Position numbers and translations under genes: made by a program. Positions 14,660-20,938 of a stretch of DNA of 36,785 nucleotides are shown in pieces; within the stretch, counting starts at the first letter, position 1, and each line of letters begins with the position of its first letter. The notes below the pieces were generated by a model, which ran no database searches, had not been told where the DNA came from, and saw nothing but the letters and a program-made list of their open reading frames with translations. Where the stretch lies: positions 1 to 36,785 of IMG/VR virus record IMGVR_UViG_3300043331_000893; one strand, 5' to 3'. The DNA comes from a virus.

Positions 14660-14701
14660 AGCATGGCCGATGAACGTTACAGCAGCGCTTCAAACCGAGG
14701 G
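14660..14701 (-). repeat. Diverged copy of the late 40-bp repeat
   Basis: Shares GGCCGATGAACGTTACA and GCTTCAAA (plus strand) with the copies at 29831 and 35833, with about six differences between the blocks. On the minus strand it starts at the stop codon of the upstream 77-residue gene (TTTGAAGC contains that TGA) and ends about 49 bases before the endolysin start. Proposed late promoter or activator site for the lysis genes. Confidence 0.7.
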
Positions 14702-14923
14702 CGCGACGAACTCCTCATCCGCGAAGCTCCAGCCGATCTCGACCGGGCTGCCATCGGGAACCGCGACAAGCGTCATCCCGTCCGGCGCCCAATTCTCCGG
14801 CCCGATGATCATGTTCACCACCTTGCCGTCCCGGATCTCCGCATAGCGAATCCGGGCATTATCGTGGATGGTGATTCCGGCCTTGCCGCCGGCTGCGACC
14901 TGTACCGCTGCGTCAATAGACAT
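14690..14923 (-). CDS. Small tail-fibre-associated hypothetical protein
   Basis: A 77-residue protein with YAEIRDGKVVNMIIGP, then APDGMTLVAV and PVEIGWSFADEEFV. This is the pattern of short beta-rich proteins encoded just after tail fibre genes, where a variable residue is followed by GW and a final F/P motif. GGAGCGG precedes the ATG. A tail-fibre assembly or capping role is plausible by position. Confidence 0.7.
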   Translation of the reverse strand: MSIDAAVQVAAGGKAGITIHDNARIRYAEIRDGKVVNMIIGPENWAPDGMTLVAVPDGSPVEIGWSFADEEFVAPSV

Positions 14924-15058
14924 ATTCCGCTCCGTTCATGAAACCATTGCGCCGCCCCGGCGTTATCATCTCAGGCCATCACGTCCCCGATGGTGCGGTC
15001 CCCTCAGAAGCGGGCGGGTCCGCCCCCGAAATAAGCCTGTCGCGCTTCATCCCCGAAA
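14924..15058 (-). other. Short gap with possible micro-ORFs and a GC hairpin
   Basis: Minus-strand ATG frames of 23 codons (starting MKRDRLISGADPP, ATG near 15043) and 18 codons (MITPGRRNGFMNGAEYVY, overlapping the next start) lie between the fibre gene and the 77-residue gene. A GGGCGG/CCGCCC stem lies near 15011-15026 without a T-run. Coding status is uncertain. Confidence 0.3.
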
Positions 15059-15949
15059 TCAGGCCGGGAACCCGAACACGATCACATCAATTCGGCCAGG
15101 CCCGCCCGCGCCGGACGATGCCCCGCCGGTGTTCTCCGCACCACCGCCGCCGCCGGCCGGCTGCTGCCCGGCAGTGCCGCTGGCGCCGTTGAAGCCGGCA
15201 GCGCCGCCATTGCCGGCATTCTGGCTGGTGCCGGCCGTTCCGGCCGCCCCCGACGAGGCCCCGGCACCGCCACCGCCACCATAGATGGAATTGGCGCCAT
15301 TAATGCCGGAGGCGCCGCTATCGGCACCTCCGCCGCCGCCATGCCAGATGCCGCCCGTCGCCGAGCCCGAGCCGCCAGGCGAACCCTGCCCATGGACCAC
15401 CGGCGTGGCCGCCGACAAAATGTCGAGGCCGGCAATCGGACCACCCCCGAAGCCGCCGCCGGGGCCGCCGCCTCCTCCCACGCCCGTGGCGCTAAACAGC
15501 GAACCGAGCGTGCTGCTGCCGCCACTCGCGCCATTGGCGCTCGACCCGACACGCGCCGGGCCGCCGGCGCCGATGGTCACCGTTTCGGTCACGCCCATAT
15601 CGGACAGAACGCACCAGCGCTCGGTGTAGCCGCCGCCGCCGCCGCCGCCGCCGCCGCCCGAACCCAACCGCCCCGAGCCGCCACCCGGCCAGCCGCGGAT
15701 CAGCACCGGCGAATTGGCGTTCAGTCCCAACGGCTTGGTCCATGTGCCGGAGGAGTTGAAGCGCTGGAAGTCGATCGTGGCGTTCGACGATGACGAAGGG
15801 AGGTCCGTCATCTGCATCACACCACCGACATTGCCATAAAACTGGCCATCATGTCCGATGTCGTCGTCGGGCGTGATCCTGAGCTTAACCAGCCCCGAGT
15901 CGGTGTAATCAGCCTGGACGACGTTGCCATCCTGCAAATTCGGCGCCAT
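15059..15949 (-). CDS. Glycine-rich tail fibre / receptor-binding protein
   Basis: The 296-residue product has an N-terminal beta-rich part (about 1-70: LRITPDDDIGHDGQFYGNVGG), a linking segment (FQRFNSSGTWTKP), then a domain of dense Gly/Ala/Ser runs (from about residue 85), much like the Gly-rich polyglycine-sandwich tips of phage adhesins. It closes with a GPGRIDVIVFG strand. GGGGGA precedes the ATG at 15949; a start 66 bases earlier falls inside the J-like gene and is rejected. A (GCC)10 run encodes ten glycines. It likely contacts the host receptor. Confidence 0.8.
   Translation of the reverse strand: MAPNLQDGNVVQADYTDSGLVKLRITPDDDIGHDGQFYGNVGGVMQMTDLPSSSSNATIDFQRFNSSGTWTKPLGLNANSPVLIRGWPGGGSGRLGSGGGGGGGGGGYTERWCVLSDMGVTETVTIGAGGPARVGSSANGASGGSSTLGSLFSATGVGGGGGPGGGFGGGPIAGLDILSAATPVVHGQGSPGGSGSATGGIWHGGGGGADSGASGINGANSIYGGGGGAGASSGAAGTAGTSQNAGNGGAAGFNGASGTAGQQPAGGGGGAENTGGASSGAGGPGRIDVIVFGFPA
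15629..15658. repeat. (GCC)10 trinucleotide run inside the fibre gene
   Basis: Ten perfect GCC units on the plus strand encode ten consecutive glycines in the Gly-rich fibre. Gain or loss of units keeps the frame. Confidence 0.9.
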
Positions 15950-15959
15950 GATCGTCCCC

Positions 15960-18900
15960 CTAAAACGGCAAATAGATCGGCTCGCCGGAAGCCGTGAGAA
16001 TTTGTTGGCCGCCATCGGCCTCCGACGACAGCAGTAGCACAGGCGCTGCCTCGTCGATCAGCGTCATGCTGGCCGTAAACTGATTCTGCGGCTTGATGCC
16101 CAGCACCAGCATCCGCTTTTCCACGGATGAGAACGGACCGGCGGCGACGAGGCAGTCTTTCAGCAGCGGCTCCCAAACCCCGATCCAGTCCGTCCCCACA
16201 TCGGGCTCCGTTGCCGCGCCTGAGGTATGCGCCCCCAGCGCCGCATAGGCTGCCCCTCCCGATGTCACCACATCGTCGACCGCATAGGCCGTGGATGTTG
16301 CCCATGCACCTTGATCGGTGAACATGGACGGCAGCGGCGGCGGGCCGGCGAAGGTGACAGTATCGGTTTCCTCGGTCTCGGCGAGATCCAGCGTCAGCGT
16401 CGATCCATCCTTGAGTTGGATGATCACCCCGCATGGCTGCTCGCCGGCCTCGACCAAATCCAGCCGCAAGGTGCTGTCCGTGACAAGCCCGGTCAGCGTC
16501 CCGCCGGACAGCGTCGCCGCCACTATGCGCGCGCTGTCATAATGCCGCTTCAGCGTGTCGTGGGTGAGCGAGACCAGCGAACCCTTGGTGCAGTAGAGAT
16601 TCTGGATATCGGTCTCGATATTGTAGAGCGCCGGGCGCCGCAGAAGCTGCTTGAAATCCAGATTGGCCCGCTCAATCGCCCGGTCCGGATTGGTGATGCC
16701 GATATAGTCCACCGCCTCGATTTCGGTCCCGGACAGGTTTCGATAAACGAAAATCTCGGTCGGACGGTAGTCGTTGCCCTCGTCATTGAACCGGACGCGA
16801 AATCCGTCCGGGACGCGGGGAAAGGCCCGGCGGATCGCGAGGTCGCGCGAATTGCGCTGCGAGAACAGAGCAACGGGGGATTCCGCGCTGCGGTCGCGCT
16901 CAATGATCACGCCAGTTTTGTCGGATATCCTCGATGCGGCATGGCCGCAAGCGGCGACGATCTTCAGCGCCTCGCCGAGCGTCTTATTACCGGCGAAATA
17001 GGCGTTGCACTCACGGCTCGACAGGGTCGCGCCGTTGAAAACCGTGGCCGCATCCGGGCTGCCGTGGACGGTGAACCCGCCGCCCGTGCCGAGGTTGGTC
17101 TCGAATGCATGACCGCCATTTCCCGACAGATAGACCAGCGGCGCCGATCCGGTCGGAAGATTGCCGGTTGCGCCCAGACCCACCGGCCGGCCGTTCGCCG
17201 AGATGAACTTGCGCCGGTTGGCTTCATCGGAGAAATCGATATAGACGCCAGGCGCGAACCACAGTTCGGCGATATCCCCCTCAAAAAACGCTGCGCCCGA
17301 TGGGTAAGCGCCGACCGCATAGTCTGCAACCGTGAAGTCTATCGTGTCGTCGGCGTAATCGGCAACAATTAGCCCAGACACGTCATTGACATACAAGTGT
17401 CTTTTATTCGTATCCGACAAGTCAAAGCTGGCTAGGACATGCGACCATTGCCCTATTGGCAGTTGAGCTTGAGACAACACTCCAAGTATTGTGGTTCCTG
17501 CGCTGTTGGTTGCGACAATGACCACTTGCCCATCTGAACCAGAGAACTCGATTTTCAGCCTGTCCGCAGTGCCCGCCAGCGAGCTGGACGAGGAAAATAT
17601 TTCGATCAGATGGGATCGACGTCTCACCCACACCGAAAATGTCATCAGCTTGCTGTCCGCCGCCCCCGTCAGTCCGGCGCCGCGCGTATAATAATCGGCC
17701 GACCCATCGAATGCCCTGCCAATCGTGCGCCGGTCGCCACAAAAATCATACCACTCCGCAAGCTCGTCATCATTGAGCTGCGATTCAGCGAACGGAGCCC
17801 GGATCGACTGCCCGCCGAGCGCCAACTCGCGCCACCACGCCGCCGGGTTGTTGGACGGCTCGTATGTATCCCAATCCGTGCCGTCCCAGACATGGGCGTA
17901 GCCCTGGGCGAGCATGGTGAGCGAGGAAATGGCGAGATTTTTTGCCCGCACCGCGAGCAGGGTCATCCCCTTTTCGCGCAAAGGATATTCGTTCCACACC
18001 CCGGACAGGGTTTGCCAGGACAGCTTGACCGGAACCTTCGACTGATCCTTTCCGATGGCCGGCGGTGACGACGATGGAGTATGGGTGAAGAAAAACGGCG
18101 CCGACACACCGAGATAGACATAGGACGTGCTGAGATCGCTCGCCTTATAGCCATAGCCGCGTGTGACCTGGATTTCATAGGTTCCCTTCGGGAAGGTCGC
18201 CGGGTCCAGGAAGATTACCGCAACGCCGTCGTCGGAGAGGATTTTCGCTGCCAGCTTGCCCGCACCTGGCGCGAAATAGCTGTGAGTGTCGAACCCCTCC
18301 TGGTTGTCGGCATTCTGGGCGTAAAATGCGTATTTCCACGGCGGAAAGCTTTGGTTCTGATCGATCGCAGGGAGCGAGGAATCAACCGCCCGCCATTTCA
18401 GCTTCACCGTGCCGCGGAACGACTCCAGCTTTTCGCGCTGGGCGTGCAGCTCGGGCAAGTTGATCCACGATGCGTCCCCGATCTGGCGCATCCGGATGCG
18501 TATCCCAACGCCGCCGGGCGTCGTGCCGCCTGATGTCTCCTGTTGCAGCAGCCCCGACCAGAAGAATGTGAGCCATAATTCATCGCAGTCCGACCGGGTC
18601 CGGGCCGTCTGCCATGTCGGATGGGAGTTCGCCGGGGTCGATGCGTCCTGCAATTCATGAGAATTCGCCGAGGTCGCCGCGTCCTTCAATTTGTGCGGCG
18701 GCAGTTCGAGCCCGACATTGACCTCATAGACCTGCTTGGTGATGACGGTCAGGTCGGAATCGTCGGTGATGACGTCGCGGATTTCATATTCGACGCCGGA
18801 GAGGCTGGCGATCGGGGCGTCGTTGATCCGGATATCGCTGATGAGATGCGGCCCATTGAGGCCGACGATCGCATTGATGTACTGATCGTCGTTGATCGAT

Positions 18901-19508
18901 TCCGACCATGGCGGAACCAGATGCGGCGGTGTGACCTTGTGCGTGCCGGCAACGAACGGAATCGGCTCGAATTGGCCGATAGTATTTCCCTCGATCGATG
19001 ATACGCCGAGCGTCCCCGCCGTGGTGCGGTCGTCCTGCTTCTCGGCGGTCGGCGGCGGCACCAGCGCATTGATGGCGAGCGCGCCGACGATGGAGACGCC
19101 GGCTGCGGCGAGCGCGGCGGATGTGGAGCCGGCGGCGAACAGCGTCGATGAGACCGACAGCGCCCCGCCAGGCCCGAGAATGCCCCCCGTAATCGCCGTG
19201 GTGGCGACGACAAGGGCGATGGTGGCGATGATCGCGAATGCGTTCTTGCCGCCATCGCCGCCGCCGGGCCGCACGCAGACTTGCAGCATGTGCCGCGAGC
19301 CAGGCTTCGGCTTCACCTTGTGCCAGATCTCGCGGGGGATCTCGTGATCGCCGATCCGCACCAGCCCATGGCTCCACACTTCCGGCGGCAGGCCGGGGAA
19401 GCCGAGCAGAATGTCGGCAATCGACTGCCCGGCGTCCGCCCGGTGCGGGATCGCCTCCAGTTTGAACATGGAAGGCCGGAGGACGACATTGACCTGTCCG
19501 TCATGCAT
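15960..19508 (-). CDS. J-like tail tip (host specificity) protein with inserted LamG domain
   Basis: This 1,182-residue protein is the tail tip/central fibre. It has a short N-terminal domain, two hydrophobic stretches (about 95-117 and 128-150) typical of J-like proteins, then the tail hub part (PPTAEKQDDRTTAGTLGV..., GPHLISDIRINDAPI). An extra domain at about residues 600-790 (YYTRGAGLTG, FSVWVRRRSHLIEIFSSS, GQWSHVLASFDLSDT, AELWFAPGVYIDFSD) reads as a LamG/concanavalin-like jelly roll, splitting the hub. The C-terminal part continues with a TIM-like region and CBM/fibronectin-like tail, ending YLPF. The start ATG at 19508 overlaps the NlpC gene by 8 bases. It sets host range with the neighbouring Gly-rich fibre. 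Confidence 0.88.
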   Translation of the reverse strand: MHDGQVNVVLRPSMFKLEAIPHRADAGQSIADILLGFPGLPPEVWSHGLVRIGDHEIPREIWHKVKPKPGSRHMLQVCVRPGGGDGGKNAFAIIATIALVVATTAITGGILGPGGALSVSSTLFAAGSTSAALAAAGVSIVGALAINALVPPPTAEKQDDRTTAGTLGVSSIEGNTIGQFEPIPFVAGTHKVTPPHLVPPWSESINDDQYINAIVGLNGPHLISDIRINDAPIASLSGVEYEIRDVITDDSDLTVITKQVYEVNVGLELPPHKLKDAATSANSHELQDASTPANSHPTWQTARTRSDCDELWLTFFWSGLLQQETSGGTTPGGVGIRIRMRQIGDASWINLPELHAQREKLESFRGTVKLKWRAVDSSLPAIDQNQSFPPWKYAFYAQNADNQEGFDTHSYFAPGAGKLAAKILSDDGVAVIFLDPATFPKGTYEIQVTRGYGYKASDLSTSYVYLGVSAPFFFTHTPSSSPPAIGKDQSKVPVKLSWQTLSGVWNEYPLREKGMTLLAVRAKNLAISSLTMLAQGYAHVWDGTDWDTYEPSNNPAAWWRELALGGQSIRAPFAESQLNDDELAEWYDFCGDRRTIGRAFDGSADYYTRGAGLTGAADSKLMTFSVWVRRRSHLIEIFSSSSSLAGTADRLKIEFSGSDGQVVIVATNSAGTTILGVLSQAQLPIGQWSHVLASFDLSDTNKRHLYVNDVSGLIVADYADDTIDFTVADYAVGAYPSGAAFFEGDIAELWFAPGVYIDFSDEANRRKFISANGRPVGLGATGNLPTGSAPLVYLSGNGGHAFETNLGTGGGFTVHGSPDAATVFNGATLSSRECNAYFAGNKTLGEALKIVAACGHAASRISDKTGVIIERDRSAESPVALFSQRNSRDLAIRRAFPRVPDGFRVRFNDEGNDYRPTEIFVYRNLSGTEIEAVDYIGITNPDRAIERANLDFKQLLRRPALYNIETDIQNLYCTKGSLVSLTHDTLKRHYDSARIVAATLSGGTLTGLVTDSTLRLDLVEAGEQPCGVIIQLKDGSTLTLDLAETEETDTVTFAGPPPLPSMFTDQGAWATSTAYAVDDVVTSGGAAYAALGAHTSGAATEPDVGTDWIGVWEPLLKDCLVAAGPFSSVEKRMLVLGIKPQNQFTASMTLIDEAAPVLLLSSEADGGQQILTASGEPIYLPF

Positions 19509-19974
19509 AGGCGGCCTCGGCAAGGATCGATTCGGCCACACCTCCGGCAAAGCGCCAGAAGCTTTCCACGCGCGACTTGATCATGTGGTGCGAGCGGTAA
19601 GGGACGATCGTTACGCCCGAGCCTTCCTCGGTATGGATCAGCGCGCCGGGGCGGATCACCAGGCCGATATGGATCGGCCGGGAATGCTGCCGCCCGCCGT
19701 CGCGGAACTGGCCGCGCATCAGCACGACATCGAACATCCGCTCGCGGCCTTCCGGCACCGACTGCCAGGCCACACTTTCCGATTCGGAAATTATGGTCCG
19801 CAACTTTGCGAGGTTCTCGCCCTGCCCGACATCGGGGAACTCCGGCAGCACGATGGCCGCCCGCTCGGCGAGGATCAGCCGCACCAGCCCGTAACAGTCG
19901 CATCCGGATCGGGAAAGTCCACGATCCAAAAAAGGGATAGAAAGATAAGTCGACCAGTCGCTAGACGATTTCAC
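19501..19974 (-). CDS. NlpC/P60 tail assembly peptidase (lambda K-like)
   Basis: This 157-residue protein carries the NlpC/P60 Cys motif GCDCYGLVRLIL (catalytic Cys near residue 26), a His in HIGLVI and ends with a SFWRF segment typical of tail-associated members. I place the start at a GTG (19974) that overlaps the TGA of the micro-ORF (GTGA), giving MKSSSDWSTYLSIPFLDRG; an upstream GTG at 20004 is in frame but overlaps the micro-ORF. It probably cleaves peptidoglycan during DNA entry or acts in tail tip maturation. Confidence 0.85.
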   Translation of the reverse strand: MKSSSDWSTYLSIPFLDRGLSRSGCDCYGLVRLILAERAAIVLPEFPDVGQGENLAKLRTIISESESVAWQSVPEGRERMFDVVLMRGQFRDGGRQHSRPIHIGLVIRPGALIHTEEGSGVTIVPYRSHHMIKSRVESFWRFAGGVAESILAEAAYA

Positions 19975-20036
19975 GTCGCGAGCCCTTTCTTTTGCCAGTT
20001 CCACTGGCGGTAGTTCACAACAATCGCAGCCGTCAT
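19971..20036 (-). CDS. 21-codon micro-ORF coupling DUF1833 and NlpC genes
   Basis: An ATG overlaps the DUF1833 stop (ATGA) and, 21 codons later, the TGA overlaps the GTG start of the NlpC gene (GTGA). The peptide starts MTAAIVVNYRQWNWQ and ends KKGLAT, with two Trp residues. The double coupling makes chance less likely. It may be a small structural peptide or only a coupling device. Confidence 0.5.
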   Translation of the reverse strand: MTAAIVVNYRQWNWQKKGLAT

Positions 20037-20524
20037 CGGAAGATCACCGGCGATATCTTGTTGGTCAGCCGCCGGCCGGGGCAGGGCTCCGACGACAGTC
20101 CACGGATAAACAATCGCCCGGTCACCGCAACGGCTGTGATCTCGACATCCACAAGCTCCAGGTTCGACGCCTCATATTCGATCACGTCCGGCGTGGTGCG
20201 CATGATCATCTGAATCATCACCGTGAGCGCGTCGTCCGGCAGGGCGAGCACCGTCGATCCGATCCTGTCGTCGACATTCTGGATGCGGATGAACGCCTCC
20301 GGCGGATTGTCGTCGTCGGAGAGCAGCGTAATTTCGAACGGGAAGGTCTGGAATTCCTCCCCGTTCGAGGTGAGAGTTTCGAACTCGTTCGGGTCGCCTG
20401 ACACGAAGCGGAACGGATCGTTGAAGGTGGAGTGGTCGATGGTCAGCAGGATCCGGACATCCTCGTCGCGGAACGGCGAGAAAAGCTGGCGTCTCAGCAG
20501 TGCGGAGAGGGTGCGACCGGCCAT
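20033..20524 (-). CDS. DUF1833 tail protein
   Basis: A 163-residue protein matching the DUF1833 type, which sits between minor tail proteins and the NlpC peptidase in lambda-like tails. Diagnostic stretches: RILLTIDHSTFNDPFRFVSG near the start, then FPFEITLLSDDDNPPEAFIRIQNVD in the middle, and VEITAVAVTGRLF late. It begins one gene after the 130-residue protein and couples to the micro-ORF. Probably part of the tail tip complex. Confidence 0.85.
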   Translation of the reverse strand: MAGRTLSALLRRQLFSPFRDEDVRILLTIDHSTFNDPFRFVSGDPNEFETLTSNGEEFQTFPFEITLLSDDDNPPEAFIRIQNVDDRIGSTVLALPDDALTVMIQMIMRTTPDVIEYEASNLELVDVEITAVAVTGRLFIRGLSSEPCPGRRLTNKISPVIFR

Positions 20525-20534
20525 TGCCCAGCCC

Positions 20535-20927
20535 CTACGTCGTTAGCCCGCCCAGGGCGTACCACAAATTGGCGTCGCGCTTATAAAGCCAGGCGAATTT
20601 GTAACGCGCGGCGAAGACAAGGCCGTCCGGAGACTGAATGGTGACATCAGCTCCGGCAACAATCGTCGTTGCACCCGCTCCCTCCTGGCAGACGACCAGA
20701 GTATGATCGTTAAGCCATTTCCCGGTGGCGTCATTGGGGATGGTGAAGGTGTTCGCGCCGGCCACATTCATGAACACGATCCGGCCGATATCGGCCAGCG
20801 ACGCAATGGCGTTCGCCGTATAGACCGATGGCGGCAGGGGGGGGATGCGGGAAAGCTCCTTACCGCGCATCTTGTCGTGGCCATAGGGTACAAGCTCGTC
20901 TCCGGTAATCAATCCAGGGCCGGTCAT
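20535..20927 (-). CDS. Small beta-rich tail/fibre-associated protein
   Basis: I start this 130-residue protein at the ATG giving MTGPGLITGDELV, with AGGAG upstream; a 55-codon extension lies inside the fibre gene and is rejected. It contains SLADIGRIVFMNVAGANTFTI and TTIVAGADVTIQSPDG, repeated short strands like those of fibre head or base domains, and ends LWYALGGL. Its place beside the fibre gene suggests a fibre partner. Not recognised at family level. Confidence 0.75.
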   Translation of the reverse strand: MTGPGLITGDELVPYGHDKMRGKELSRIPPLPPSVYTANAIASLADIGRIVFMNVAGANTFTIPNDATGKWLNDHTLVVCQEGAGATTIVAGADVTIQSPDGLVFAARYKFAWLYKRDANLWYALGGLTT

Positions 20928-20938
20928 ATCCAGGTCTC

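Noticed and set aside
15294-15312. CATTAATG-containing sequence resembling the operator core
   Set aside because: It lies inside the Gly-rich fibre reading frame, shares only one half of the dyad and is explained by Gly-Ile-Asn-Gly codons.
16227-17372. Plus-strand ORF opposite the J-like gene
   Set aside because: Same antisense signature; no ribosome site and no family pattern.
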